From NCBI GenBank assembly GCA_900542315.1, contig UQMV01000008.1, positions 1 through 64,000 of the forward strand: DNA of 64,000 nucleotides, read 5' to 3'. Positions 17,501 through 25,361 of this stretch are shown here, piece after piece (positions within the stretch are counted from its first letter, which is position 1; the number at the start of each line of letters is the position of its first letter). Made by a program: the position numbers and the translations under genes. Under the pieces are notes generated by a model. That model was not told where the DNA came from. It worked only from the letters and a program-made list of their open reading frames with translations, and ran no database searches. The DNA comes from an uncultured Collinsella sp. Lineage in GTDB: Bacteria > Actinomycetota > Coriobacteriia > Coriobacteriales > Coriobacteriaceae.

Positions 17501-19270
17501 CTTAAAGCCAACACGGTCAATCGCGCAAATGCGGTCGAACTCCTCCTCGCTCAGCAGCGGGCGCTCCAGGCGCACCAGCTGGCAGGCCGTACGGGAGTCC
17601 TCGAGCAAGTTGCCGTGGTTGCCCAGGTAGAGCGTGGTCGAAGTCACCATATGCTCGCGCAGGGCGTCGATCGGCGGGTTCGTGACCTGGGCGAACAACT
17701 GATAGAAGTAGTCAAAGAACGAGCGCGTCTTCTTGGACAGGCAGGCCAGCGGCGCATCGATACCCATCGAGGCGAGCGGGGCCTTGCCCTGCTGGGCCAT
17801 GGGACGCACGACCTCGTCAACATCATCCCAATGATACCCGAGCTTAGCCATGCGCACGGCGGCGGGCACCTCGGCGTCCTCGGCGGGCGTTGCCGCAACG
17901 GGCTCATCGAGCGCGTCAACGGTTAGCGTCTCCTCGGCAATCCAGTCGCGGTAGGGCTTTTCCTTGGCGTAACGGGCGCGCAGCTCATCGTTGTAGATGA
18001 CGCGACCGCGGGCAAAGTCGACCTCGAGCATCTGGCCCGGTCCCAGGCAGCCGCTCGTCAGGATGTTCTCGGGGCTCACCTCGATGGTGCCCACCTCGCT
18101 TGCCAGCATAAAGCGACCGTCGCGCGTCACATAGTAGCGGGCGGGACGCAAGCCGTTACGGTCGAGGGCGGCACCCAGCGTGCGACCGTCGGTAAAGGCG
18201 ATGGCCGCCGGGCCATCCCACGGCTCCATGAGCATGGACTGGTAAGCGTCGTAGGCGCGGCGCTCCTCACTCAGGCTGTCGTTGTGGTCCCACGGCTCGG
18301 GCAGCAGCATGGATGCGGCACGCGTGAGCGGACGACCGTTCATGACCAAAAACTCAAGCACATTGTCCAGAATCGCGGAGTCGGAGCCCTCGCGGTTGAT
18401 GATGGGCATCACGCGCTCAAGATCGTGCTGCAGCACGGGGCTGTACAGGTTGGGTTCGCGGGCGCGAATCCAGTTGACGTTGCCCTTGAGGGTGTTGATC
18501 TCGCCGTTGTGGATGATAAAGCGGTTGGGATGTGCGCGCTCCCAGCTGGGCGTGGTGTTGGTGGAGTAGCGCGAGTGGACGAGCGCCACGGCCGTTTTGA
18601 CGGCGGCGTCGTTGAGGTCGATGAAGAAACGGCGCATCTGCGTGGCCACAAGCATGCCCTTGTACACGATGGTGCGCGAGCTCATGGAGCACACATAGAA
18701 GATCTTGTCGCGCAGGGCGAACTCAGCGTCGGCCTTCTTTTCGATGGTGCGGCGGCACACGTACAGGCGACGCTCAAAGGCATCGCCGGCGGGCGTGTCG
18801 TCCGGACGGCCCAGGAAAGCCTGCAGGATAGTAGGCATGCAGGCGCGGGCCGTCTCGCCCAGGTCGTGCGGGTCGACCGGCACCTCGCGCCAGAAGAGCA
18901 GCGGCACGCCGGCTTCGGCGCAGCCCTCCTCAAACACGCGGCGGGCATCCTCTACACCCTTGTCGTCCTGCGGGAAGAACAGCATGGCCACGCCATAGTC
19001 GCCCTCTGCCGGCAGGATCTGGCCGCACTTTTGAGCCTCTTTACGGAAAAAGTGATGCGGAACCTGGAACAGGATTCCGGCGCCGTCGCCGGTGTTCTTC
19101 TCGAGTCCGGTGCCGCCGCGGTGCTCCAAGTTGACCAGAATGGACAGTGCGTCGTCCAGAATCTGGTGATGGCGCTCGCCGTTGATATCGGCAAGCGCGC
19201 CGATGCCACATGCATCGTGGTCGAATTCGGGGCGATAAAGGCCCTGCTGCTGAGCGGAATCTGCCTGCAT
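14576..19270 (-). CDS. gltB: Glutamate synthase large (alpha) subunit
   Basis: A 1564-residue glutamate synthase large subunit, the catalytic core of nitrogen assimilation. The nucleophile Cys21 lies in HDACGIGALAD and becomes residue 1 after removal of a 20-residue propeptide. The glutaminase domain (to about 430), central domain, FMN-binding synthase domain (GGEDPRRE, AKPGEGGHLPG, SGHNGGSGA) and the 3Fe-4S signature CLMQRDCQQDTCPAG are all present, followed by the GltB C-terminal beta-helix with its GxxGG repeats. It precedes gltD by five bases. The 1069-codon open frame on the opposite strand is a GC-rich shadow. No regulatory site was identified upstream beyond two family A repeats. Confidence 0.97.
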   Translation of the reverse strand: MQADSAQQQGLYRPEFDHDACGIGALADINGERHHQILDDALSILVNLEHRGGTGLEKNTGDGAGILFQVPHHFFRKEAQKCGQILPAEGDYGVAMLFFPQDDKGVEDARRVFEEGCAEAGVPLLFWREVPVDPHDLGETARACMPTILQAFLGRPDDTPAGDAFERRLYVCRRTIEKKADAEFALRDKIFYVCSMSSRTIVYKGMLVATQMRRFFIDLNDAAVKTAVALVHSRYSTNTTPSWERAHPNRFIIHNGEINTLKGNVNWIRAREPNLYSPVLQHDLERVMPIINREGSDSAILDNVLEFLVMNGRPLTRAASMLLPEPWDHNDSLSEERRAYDAYQSMLMEPWDGPAAIAFTDGRTLGAALDRNGLRPARYYVTRDGRFMLASEVGTIEVSPENILTSGCLGPGQMLEVDFARGRVIYNDELRARYAKEKPYRDWIAEETLTVDALDEPVAATPAEDAEVPAAVRMAKLGYHWDDVDEVVRPMAQQGKAPLASMGIDAPLACLSKKTRSFFDYFYQLFAQVTNPPIDALREHMVTSTTLYLGNHGNLLEDSRTACQLVRLERPLLSEEEFDRICAIDRVGFKTRRFRAVYRRDAGEGALQAALKQLAEDVEAAVRDGVNIVVLSDRAAAGEVPVPSLLAVGCVHNHLIRADVRTFADIVVECGDAVSPHDFAALVGYSASGIYPYNAHACIRDLAAHGDLDVTAEQGIANYNKAATAGIVSIMSKMGISTVQSYHSAQIFEAVGFTPEFVNAYFAGTVSRVGGMGVEDVEREQNERYDAALAILKSPAPDQLPTLGLTKWRPLGGEDHLIDPQTVYLLQTACREDSYDTFKEYSARLHRTGRAVCLRDLLDFNASGRTPVSLDEVEPALNIVRRFNTGAMSYGSISKEAHECMAIAMNRLHGRSNSGEGGEDPRRETPLANGDSKNSAIKQVASARFGVTSRYLCSAFEIQIKMAQGAKPGEGGHLPGKKVYPWIAEVRQSTPGIGLISPPPHHDIYSIEDLAELIFDLKNANPGARVSVKLVSEAGVGTIATGVAKGAADKILISGHNGGSGAAARDSIWHAGLPLELGLAEAQQTLLQNGLRSRVVLEADGKLMDGTDVAVACLLGAEEFGFATMPLISMGCLMQRDCQQDTCPAGIATQNCRLRRGFRGKPEHVEHFMLFVAEQLREVMASLGFRTIDEMVGHPECLRQIEVPGNRKANLLDLSPVLASATCEFGAHIPGADGRHFLPQMAADSELDKTLDSTLFVPYTADARAHLRPIRFHADIANVNRCVGTILGNAVTKAHPEGLPAGSIAIDCDGSAGQSFGAFLPRGVTLNVCGDANDYFGKGLSGGEVSVRPNPRATYKFDENIIVGNVAFFGATSGRGFINGLAGQRFGVRNSGATVVVEGCGNHGCEYMTGGLALILGEVGQNFAAGMTGGVAYVFDQYGTLDARVNHESVELKAPTAGELAQIRELIQEHVDATQSPRGIKLLYSFDSMSKHFVKVIPTEYERVLAIVAAAEGAGKTHAQAEELAFDIVTGRASAEDVARFDVAGGAGAVAAAASSVASTKKEA

Positions 19271-19452
19271 CGCGATCCTCCCCTTGGTGTTAGACAGTCA
19301 GTTGAATAGGCATACTAGAAGCATCGCCGGCCCGTTGTGTTTCCCGCCCGTTTCGAAACAATCGCGTAACGCACACCCTACGAGTGGACACCGCCGACCT
19401 CAAGGACGACGACAAGGCCCCAAGTTCGGCCTGCAAACTCACCTCTTCAAAC

Positions 19453-19509
19453 ATCTCAATCTGTAACAGTAAGACCCAATTTCGACGACTAACTGTTACA
19501 GATTGAGAT
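19453..19509. repeat. Family A palindromic repeat, copy 11
   Basis: ATCTCAATCTGTAACAG to CTGTTACAGATTGAGAT, in the divergent gltB-gpmA gap. Confidence 0.87.
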
Positions 19510-19531
19510 GTTTTCGAGAGACGGTTCCGAA

Positions 19532-19590
19532 TGTCTCAATCTGTAACACGAAGAGCCGGTTTTTGCAGCTAACTGTTACAGATCAAGACA
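19532..19590. repeat. Family A palindromic repeat, copy 12
   Basis: TGTCTCAATCTGTAACA to CTGTTACAGATCAAGACA, 79 bases after copy 11. The rest of this 457-base gap holds the gpmA promoter and presumably the gltB promoter. Confidence 0.86.
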
Positions 19591-19646
19591 TTTCGGCAAT
19601 CCCCTTTCACCATCCTATTCAAATACAACAATTTTGTTAGTCTTGG

Positions 19647-19675
19647 TTAACTTTTTAGCCTAAAACGGGTATCCT
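19647..19675 (+). promoter_or_regulatory. Candidate gpmA promoter
   Basis: TTAACT (19647-19652) and TATCCT (19670-19675) are 17 bases apart, about 52 bases before the gpmA start. Confidence 0.5.
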
Positions 19676-19727
19676 TTGCGGCGTCAAACAAACGGCACGC
19701 ATGTCGCGCCACATTAAGGAGGCCCCT

Positions 19728-20501
19728 ATGGCAAACCAGACAGACCGGCAGACAATCCAACTCGTCCTTATCCGCCACGGAGAGTCGGAGTGGAACAAAC
19801 TCAACCTGTTCACCGGCTGGACCGACGTAGAGCTCACCGACACGGGCCGCGAAGAAGCCGCCGCAGGCGGTCGAGCCCTCAAAGAAGCCGGTTTCGACTT
19901 TGACGTCTGCTACACTTCGCGCCTCAAGCGCGCGATCCACACCCTCAACATCGTGCTCGGCCAAATGGATCGCGAGTGGCTGCCCGTCATCAAATCCTGG
20001 AAGCTCAACGAGCGCCACTACGGCGCGTTGCAGGGTCTCAACAAGGCCGATGCCGCGGCGGAGCACGGCGACGAACAGGTGCTCATCTGGCGCCGCTCCT
20101 TCGATATCTGCCCGCCGGCACTCGAGCCGAACGACGCGCGCGATCCCCACACCCAGGAGCAATACCGTGATGTCGCGCCCGACCAGCTGCCCTACACCGA
20201 GTGCCTCAAGGACACGATAGCCCGCGCCTGGCCTTATTTCGAAGACGAGATTCGCCCCCAGATGCTCGCCGGCAAGCGCGTACTCATCGCCGCACACGGC
20301 AACTCCCTGCGCTCTCTCGTCATGAAGTTCGAGCACCTCACGCCCGAGGAGATCCTCAAGGTCAACATCCCCACCGGCGTGCCGCTCGTCTACACCTTCG
20401 ATGCCGATTTCAACGTCCTCGACAAGCGCTACATCGGCGACCCGGCGATCATCGCCGCCAAGATCGACGCCGTGGCCAACCAAGGCAAGGCGCGCAGGTA
20501 A
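19728..20501 (+). CDS. gpmA: 2,3-bisphosphoglycerate-dependent phosphoglycerate mutase
   Basis: A 257-residue glycolytic enzyme interconverting 3- and 2-phosphoglycerate. The histidine phosphatase signature LIRHGESEWN holds the phosphohistidine near the N-terminus, followed by FTGWTDVELT, the catalytic-site segment ERHYGALQGLNK and the second active-site His in HGNSLR. It is of the cofactor-dependent type. AAGGAGG stands directly before the ATG at 19728; the frame is open nine codons further up without a better start. It is transcribed divergently from gltB. Confidence 0.95.
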   Translation: MANQTDRQTIQLVLIRHGESEWNKLNLFTGWTDVELTDTGREEAAAGGRALKEAGFDFDVCYTSRLKRAIHTLNIVLGQMDREWLPVIKSWKLNERHYGALQGLNKADAAAEHGDEQVLIWRRSFDICPPALEPNDARDPHTQEQYRDVAPDQLPYTECLKDTIARAWPYFEDEIRPQMLAGKRVLIAAHGNSLRSLVMKFEHLTPEEILKVNIPTGVPLVYTFDADFNVLDKRYIGDPAIIAAKIDAVANQGKARR

Positions 20502-20576
20502 CCCCAACCCAAACCCGACGCGTGGCGCCGCACGACCCAGATGCGACGCCACGCCGCCCATACACAGGAGCGCACC

Positions 20577-21833
20577 ATGCTCAACCATCTCAAACAACAC
20601 TTTGGCTGCCGACGCACCGGTGGTCACGGAGGCCTAGACATTGCGCGGCACATCGGCCCCGGGCTGCTCGTGACCGTCGGCTTTATCGACCCGGGCAACT
20701 GGGCCTCCAATATGGCCGCGGGCTCGCAGTTTGGCTACGCGCTGCTGTGGATCGTCACACTGTCCACGATTATGCTCATTGTGCTGCAGCACAATGCGGC
20801 GCACCTGGGTATCGCCACGGGCGCCTGTCTTGCCGAGGCCACGACACGTTACCTCCCCCGCTTCGTTGGACGCACGGTGCTCGCCAGTGCCTATCTCGCG
20901 ACCATCGCCACCGCCATGGCCGAAGTCCTAGGCGGCGCGATTGCCCTTCAAATGCTCTTTGGGCTGCCCGTGCGCGCGGGCTGCGTCATCGTGACGGCAG
21001 TATCGATGGCGATGCTCATGACGAGTTCCTACAAGCGCGCCGAGCGATGGATCATCACCTTCGTAGGCGTGGTAGGCCTCTCGTTTTTGGCCGAGCTTGC
21101 GCTGGTCAAGGTCGACTGGCCGCAGGCCGCCGCAAGCTGGATCACACCCAGCATGCCCACCGGCTCGGCCACGATTATCGTAAGTGTCCTAGGCGCGGTC
21201 GTTATGCCCCACAACCTCTTCCTGCACTCCGAGGTCATCCAATCCATGCACTTCGAAGGCCAAGGTGAGCAGGTTATCGAAGAACGTCTGCGCTATGAGC
21301 TCTTCGACACGCTTTTTTCGATGGGCGTGGGCTGGGCAATCAACTCGGCCATGGTCATCCTGGCCGCAACGACCTTCTTTGCGCACGGCATGGTCGTAGA
21401 CGACCTCGCCGTCGCAGCAACCACGCTCTCCCCCATCTTGGGCCCGGCGAGCTCGACCATCTTTGCGGTGGCACTGCTGTTTGCGGGCCTCTCGAGTAGT
21501 GTGACGGCGGGCATGGCGGCAGGCACCATCACCGCGGGCATGTTCGACGAGGAATACGACATCCACGACCGACATTCCTCGATCGGGGTGGTGGCCTGTT
21601 TCGCCGGCGCAGTGGCGGCGTGCCTGGTCGTCCCAAATCCTTTTGAGGGTCTCATTTGGAGTCAGGCGCTGCTGTCGCTTCAGTTGCCGATTACGGTCTT
21701 TGTGCTCATACGACTCACCAGTTCGCCCCGCGTCATGGGCAAATACGCCAACTCCCGCCCGCTCAACGCGCTGCTCATAGGAATTGGCGTCGTCGTGACT
21801 GCCCTCGATGCCGTGCTGCTGACAGGGATGTAA
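20577..21833 (+). CDS. Nramp-family divalent metal transporter
   Basis: A 418-residue integral membrane protein of the Nramp/MntH family, a proton-coupled importer of Mn(II) or Fe(II). The metal-binding motifs are present: DPGNW in helix 1 (Asp38, Asn41) and VVMPHNLFLHS in helix 6, with the Met that favours transition metals over Ca or Mg. About eleven hydrophobic helices can be traced. The start at 20577 is preceded by CAGGAG; an upstream in-frame ATG lies in the gpmA 3' spacer without a ribosome binding site. It follows gpmA on the same strand after 75 bases. No MntR or Fur box was found by eye. Confidence 0.92.
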   Translation: MLNHLKQHFGCRRTGGHGGLDIARHIGPGLLVTVGFIDPGNWASNMAAGSQFGYALLWIVTLSTIMLIVLQHNAAHLGIATGACLAEATTRYLPRFVGRTVLASAYLATIATAMAEVLGGAIALQMLFGLPVRAGCVIVTAVSMAMLMTSSYKRAERWIITFVGVVGLSFLAELALVKVDWPQAAASWITPSMPTGSATIIVSVLGAVVMPHNLFLHSEVIQSMHFEGQGEQVIEERLRYELFDTLFSMGVGWAINSAMVILAATTFFAHGMVVDDLAVAATTLSPILGPASSTIFAVALLFAGLSSSVTAGMAAGTITAGMFDEEYDIHDRHSSIGVVACFAGAVAACLVVPNPFEGLIWSQALLSLQLPITVFVLIRLTSSPRVMGKYANSRPLNALLIGIGVVVTALDAVLLTGM

Positions 21834-21859
21834 CGAGACCGCATACCCGCCCAGCCAAA

Positions 21860-21918
21860 CGTCTCAATCTGTAACAGATGGAGCCAATTTCCGCCCCTTT
21901 CTGTTACAGATCGAGACA
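21860..21918. repeat. Family A palindromic repeat, copy 13
   Basis: CGTCTCAATCTGTAACAG to CTGTTACAGATCGAGACA, between the convergent Nramp and rubredoxin genes. Confidence 0.87.
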
Positions 21919-21954
21919 ATCGAACAAATACGATCCTCTTGCACCAATCAATAC

Positions 21955-21990
21955 AAAAGGGCCCCGATCGGGAATTCGACCGGGGCCCTT
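21955..21990 (-). terminator. Intrinsic terminator after rubredoxin gene
   Basis: AAGGGCCCCG pairs with CGGGGCCCTT; on the minus strand TTTTG follows. It may also stop plus-strand reading from the Nramp gene. Confidence 0.82.
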
Positions 21991-22030
21991 GGACAGAGCC
22001 ATGTTCGGCTAATCGCCGTATGTCTGCGAG

Positions 22031-22174
22031 TTACTCCTCGACGAGCTCAAACTCATCGGGACCGACGCCGCACACCGGGCACACGTAGTCCTCGGGCAGC
22101 TCGGGCGTGTCGACCTCGACCTCGTAACCGCAAACGGTGCACACAAACTTATAGGTCTTCTTCTCCTCAGCCAT
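22031..22174 (-). CDS. Rubredoxin
   Basis: A 47-residue protein, too small for most gene callers. It begins MAEEKKTYKFVCTVCGYEVE and carries the two rubredoxin iron-binding motifs, CTVCG and CPVCG, separated by 30 or so residues with the acidic PEDYVCP turn. It would hold a single Fe bound by four Cys and act as a small soluble electron carrier. The ATG has GAGAGGAG upstream. It lies 89 bases after a flavin reductase-domain gene on the same strand; the two modules occur fused as high-molecular-weight rubredoxin (Hrb) in acetogens, so they likely work together in oxygen or NO defence. Confidence 0.93.
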   Translation of the reverse strand: MAEEKKTYKFVCTVCGYEVEVDTPELPEDYVCPVCGVGPDEFELVEE

Positions 22175-22263
22175 GATGTTCTCCTCTCGAACGTGACTGC
22201 TGATGTACTTCGCTTATTAGTATAGGTTCTCAATAATATAATGCAAGTGTTTTTAGAGCATTT

Positions 22264-22767
22264 CTATCCCTGATACGAAGATGCCTTGGGCGGCGTCTTG
22301 CCCTTCAGGACCTTGTGGTAGTAATCGTAGGTAAGCGGTGTCTCGTCGCTCAGGCGCTCGGCGTCCTCGACCTCGCCGATAAACAGCAGGTGCGTACCCA
22401 CGTCCACGGTGTCAATCAAACGGCAGCTAAACAGCGCTGCCGCATGCTCGGGCACATAGGGCATGTCCAGAGCCGTCTCGCGGGTCTCGTACTTGGCAAA
22501 CTTGTCGTAGTCGCTGCTGGTGCGGAACCCAAAGTTACCGATGTAGAGCATGTCGGCCGTCTGATCGATCACGGTCAGCGCGAAGGCCTTGGCCGATGCG
22601 ATGACACCCGAGGTGACGTTGTCCTTGTTTACGGCAACCGAAATGCGCGGCGGCATGGACGTCACCTGCACCGCCGTGTTGATGACGCAGCCGGCGCGCA
22701 GCCCATCTGCCGCAGAGCTCACCACATACAGACCGCTCGGCATGGTAAAGAACGCAGTTTTGTCCAT
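22264..22767 (-). CDS. Flavin reductase-domain protein (flavoredoxin-like)
   Basis: A 167-residue member of the flavin reductase-like / FMN-binding split-barrel family. It shows the typical start with a Pro-Ser-Gly-Leu-Tyr-Val segment, a CVINTAVQVTSMPPRISVAVNK-type core (residues about 30-50) and an AFALTVID strand. It would bind FMN and pass electrons from NAD(P)H to a partner, here probably the rubredoxin encoded 89 bases downstream. The ATG at 22767 is chosen because GGGGAG precedes it; the open frame continues 64 codons upstream through a terminator and an inverted repeat and is not translated. Confidence 0.87.
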   Translation of the reverse strand: MDKTAFFTMPSGLYVVSSAADGLRAGCVINTAVQVTSMPPRISVAVNKDNVTSGVIASAKAFALTVIDQTADMLYIGNFGFRTSSDYDKFAKYETRETALDMPYVPEHAAALFSCRLIDTVDVGTHLLFIGEVEDAERLSDETPLTYDYYHKVLKGKTPPKASSYQG

Positions 22768-22818
22768 AACGATCACTCCCCTAACCCGGGTTGGAACCTC
22801 ATGGATGTATGTACCCAC

Positions 22819-22852
22819 AAAAAAGGCGGCACCCATAACGGATGCCGCCTTT
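22819..22852 (-). terminator. Intrinsic terminator of the smpB unit
   Basis: AAAGGCGGCA pairs with TGCCGCCTTT, followed on the minus strand by T6. It separates smpB from the flavin reductase gene. Confidence 0.88.
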
Positions 22853-22893
22853 GAGACATATGTGTCAGAACCGTAAGAAAGATGAGACGCCCG

Positions 22894-22962
22894 AAGTTGC
22901 GGTGAAATAGGGACTGAATAGCCCCTCAAACAGGCAAAACAGTCCGTATTCCACCGCAACTT
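22894..22962. repeat. Long inverted repeat downstream of smpB
   Basis: Arms of 23 bases (22894-22916 and 22940-22962) differ at only two positions; the core reads AAGTTGCGGTG. The loop is 23 bases. It lies between the smpB stop codon and its terminator. Not related to families A-C. Confidence 0.75.
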
Positions 22963-22973
22963 ATACAGAGTGC

Positions 22974-23444
22974 CTAGCGGTTGCGTTCCTTAAGGGCGCG
23001 GTCGATCTCGCGTTGGACATCACGCTTGGCCATGTCCTCGCGCTTGTCGTAGAGCTTCTTGCCGCGACCCAGACCCAGCAGCAGCTTTACGCGGCCGTCG
23101 GTATTAAAGTAGAGCTCCAACGGAACCAGAGCATAACCACGGTTGCGAAGTTTGCCGTCAAGAAAGTCGATCTCCTTACGGTGCAGCAGCAGACGACGCC
23201 GACGGTCGGGATCGCGATTCCACACGCCACCATGGCTATAAGGATGGATATGCAGGCCGACGAGCCAGCACTCGCCGCCACGAATCAGCGCAAAAGTGTC
23301 AGTGATCTGACAGGCACGCTCGCGAATCGACTTGACCTCGGTGCCGCTCAGTTCAATGCCGCACTCAAATGTCTCATCGATAAAGTACTCGTGATGTGCC
23401 GAGCGATTCTTGGAAATGAGCTTGCGCTCGCGCTTACTGGGCAT
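22974..23444 (-). CDS. smpB: SsrA-binding protein SmpB
   Basis: A 156-residue trans-translation factor that binds tmRNA and brings it to stalled ribosomes. The family features are clear: KLISKNRSAHHEYFI, ECGIELSGTEVKSIR, the HIHPYSHG motif, GLGRGKKLYDKR and the basic C-terminal tail. The ATG at 23444 follows AAGGAGG and overlaps the end of the upstream TPR gene by 11 bases, so the two are translationally coupled. No tmRNA gene was seen nearby. The first 47 codons of the longer frame are upstream-gene sequence. Confidence 0.95.
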   Translation of the reverse strand: MPSKRERKLISKNRSAHHEYFIDETFECGIELSGTEVKSIRERACQITDTFALIRGGECWLVGLHIHPYSHGGVWNRDPDRRRRLLLHRKEIDFLDGKLRNRGYALVPLELYFNTDGRVKLLLGLGRGKKLYDKREDMAKRDVQREIDRALKERNR

Positions 23445-24351
23445 CGCCGGCCTCCTTGACACCGTCAGCGCCCTTGTCGACACCCGTGTGCTTTGCCTTG
23501 CGCTCGGCATTGAGCTCAGCATCGCTCTCGCGCACCAGTTTGATAATCGCCGCGCAGGCCTCCTCGCCCACCAGGTCGCGGGCACGGACCGTCAGGCGTG
23601 TAGCCTCCTGCTTGTCGCCGTCGCTCGCAGCATCGGTCGCACACATGATCAGGCAGATGGCAATCTCGGCCGAAGGCGAGGTCGGAACGCCTTGCAGGGC
23701 CAGTTCACCCATCACGTGCTCGTCGCTCTCCTCGGCGGCATCCGGATAGGTGGTATGGATCTTGTTGAGCAGGCGCGTCGTATGCGCATCGTTGGGCGCC
23801 AGGCGCAGCGCCAGACGCGCGCAGCCCACGGCAGCCGAAATGTTCTCGGTCTCGGGCTCCAAGAAGTACTGACCCAGATTGGCGTAAGCGCGGGCGGCGC
23901 ACTTGCCATCGCTCGCGCGCTCTAGCACCGAGAACGAGAGCGATGCCCATTCCTGCTTGTCTTCGAGTGCGCGAAACAGCTCGGCCAAATCCAAGCGATA
24001 GTTGCAGTTCATGGGGTCCCAACGCACAGCCTGCATCAGGGCATTACGAGCGCTCACATAATCCTGCTGGCGAATGTAGGCAAACGCCATGTCAGAGTAC
24101 AGGCGGTCAAACGGCACCTCGACCTGCACGAGCTCGCGCGGATCCTTCTCCACGCGGCGATAGGCCAAGCGCTCAAACTTGCTATCGAAGCTAAAGTATT
24201 GGCGCTTCTCCTCCGTCTTGCACTCAGCGTCGATATACTCCTCGGCGAGCTCCACCAGACGCTCCAGCAGCGGCGTCGCCGTAGCCAGGTCGCCCTGCGC
24301 CAGATAGTTCTCGGCATATGTGATGTCTTGCAAGCTGATGGGCAGATCCAT
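23434..24351 (-). CDS. TPR-repeat protein
   Basis: A 305-residue soluble helical protein. Tetratricopeptide-like repeats can be traced (AENYLAQGDLATATPLLERL, DMAFAYIRQQDYVSARNALM, a DLAELFRALEDKQEW unit, then AYANLGQYFLEPE), so it probably serves as a protein-binding scaffold. The C-terminal tail is charged and Lys/Asp-rich. The ATG at 24351 has GAGGAG at five bases. Its 3' end overlaps smpB. Which partner it binds is not known. Confidence 0.82.
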   Translation of the reverse strand: MDLPISLQDITYAENYLAQGDLATATPLLERLVELAEEYIDAECKTEEKRQYFSFDSKFERLAYRRVEKDPRELVQVEVPFDRLYSDMAFAYIRQQDYVSARNALMQAVRWDPMNCNYRLDLAELFRALEDKQEWASLSFSVLERASDGKCAARAYANLGQYFLEPETENISAAVGCARLALRLAPNDAHTTRLLNKIHTTYPDAAEESDEHVMGELALQGVPTSPSAEIAICLIMCATDAASDGDKQEATRLTVRARDLVGEEACAAIIKLVRESDAELNAERKAKHTGVDKGADGVKEAGDAQ

Positions 24352-24445
24352 GGCTACTCCTCGATCTGAGCGAAACACGGCACGCGCCGTATATACGGTC
24401 AATACACAAAACCCGGGTCTCTTACGAGGCCCGGGCGTTCAATTT

Positions 24446-24522
24446 TGGTAGCCCGTACCAGATTCGAACTGGTGATCTCCGCCTTGAGAGGGCGGCGTCC
24501 TAAACCGCTAGACGAACGGGCC
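24446..24522 (-). tRNA. tRNA-Glu (CTC anticodon)
   Basis: The minus strand folds into a cloverleaf: acceptor GGCCCGT/ACGGGCT, anticodon stem CCGCC/GGCGG around the loop CTCTCAA (anticodon CTC), T loop TTCGAAT, discriminator A and an encoded CCA end. It reads GAG codons. Confidence 0.96.
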
Positions 24523-24539
24523 ATATGTAGCAAATGCAA

Positions 24540-24613
24540 TGGCTGGGATGGAGGGAGTCGAACCCCCATTGACGGAACCAGAATCCGCTGTCCTGCCATT
24601 AGACGACATCCCA
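24540..24613 (-). tRNA. tRNA-Gln (CTG anticodon)
   Basis: Cloverleaf with acceptor TGGGATG/CATCCCA, anticodon loop TTCTGGT (anticodon CTG), T loop TTCGACT, discriminator G and encoded CCA. It is 17 bases upstream of tRNA-Glu in the same transcript. Confidence 0.96.
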
Positions 24614-24657
24614 ATGACTGCATCGCTGCGCTCGGCTGTGCCTTTGCGCAAGAAAGA

Positions 24658-24686
24658 AATATACGGGAAGTCCCGCCGTGACGCAA
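24658..24686 (-). promoter_or_regulatory. Promoter of the tRNA pair
   Basis: On the minus strand, TTGCGT (24681-24686) and TATATT (24658-24663) are exactly 17 bases apart, 45 bases before tRNA-Gln. Confidence 0.75.
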
Positions 24687-24792
24687 GCCCTAATTTTGAC
24701 TTTTTTGAAATTCAGTCAAATACGGCCAACACGTGAAGGACCTGTGAAGCACCAGCGACACCTACGGCGTCAAAGCCCGTAAAACATCCCAC

Positions 24793-24809
24793 ATCTACCG
24801 CTGGTAGAT
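24793..24809. promoter_or_regulatory. Operator-like palindrome ATCTACC-GCT-GGTAGAT
   Basis: A perfect 7+7 palindrome with a 3-base centre, 70 bases before the gene at 24879. A regulator site is possible. Confidence 0.4.
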
Positions 24810-24878
24810 TACAACAATGCAGCACTCACGGCTGATGGCACAATCGAACCGTCATCATTGCACGGATATCGAGGCGCC

Positions 24879-25289
24879 ATGGACGAAGAGCTTGATTACC
24901 TATGGGAGACCCTGGGCCTCGAGATCACTGCTGACCTTTGGCCCGAACGGGACAAAATCCATCCCACACTGCGCCCCGCCATCACGGTAGTGCAGGCAAA
25001 ATACCGCCGTGCATCCTTTTTGATCATGCGGGTGTCATGGCACGCGGGACTCCCCGACCTTAAGCGAATCCAGGCAAGCCTCGTCGAGCTGTCCGGTATG
25101 CCGACCGTCATATCCGAGGCGCACCTGGAGCAGCGTCAGCGCGAACGACTGCAACAGCAGCGGATCCCCTTTATCTGCCCCGGCGTTCAGGCATATCTGC
25201 CCTTTATGGACGAGGAGTACTGGAGCGGCAAGCCCAACAAGCACGTAAAGGTCTACGATCCGCACGAATGGGCACAGCTCGAGGATTGA
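24879..25289 (+). CDS. Short protein resembling one part of an actinobacterial regulator family
   Basis: A 136-residue protein of uncertain function. The pattern LKRIQASLVELSGMPTVIS ... RLQQQRIPFICPGVQAYLPFMDEEYW resembles a conserved segment of larger (about 300 residue) winged-helix or MarR-like proteins of Coriobacteriia, where a phrase like VPFVVPGxQxYLPxL occurs. Here the DNA-binding half found in those proteins is not visible, so it may be a short relative or a remnant. The ATG at 24879 follows GAGGCG. A palindrome lies upstream. Confidence 0.55.
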   Translation: MDEELDYLWETLGLEITADLWPERDKIHPTLRPAITVVQAKYRRASFLIMRVSWHAGLPDLKRIQASLVELSGMPTVISEAHLEQRQRERLQQQRIPFICPGVQAYLPFMDEEYWSGKPNKHVKVYDPHEWAQLED

Positions 25290-25361
25290 GCCGAGCGAGC
25301 CCGCCGATGGAAAACACGTCCCACCCCGATCACTCAAAACGGGTCGCACTTTCCGGAGCCG

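Noticed and set aside
14717..17926. 1069-codon open frame on the plus strand
   Set aside because: It is the shadow of gltB, whose domains and iron-sulfur motif are clear in the other direction. It has no recognisable protein pattern.
22768..22973. tmRNA (ssrA) next to smpB
   Set aside because: The gap is about 200 bases and holds a terminator and an inverted repeat, no tRNA-like acceptor or resume codons.
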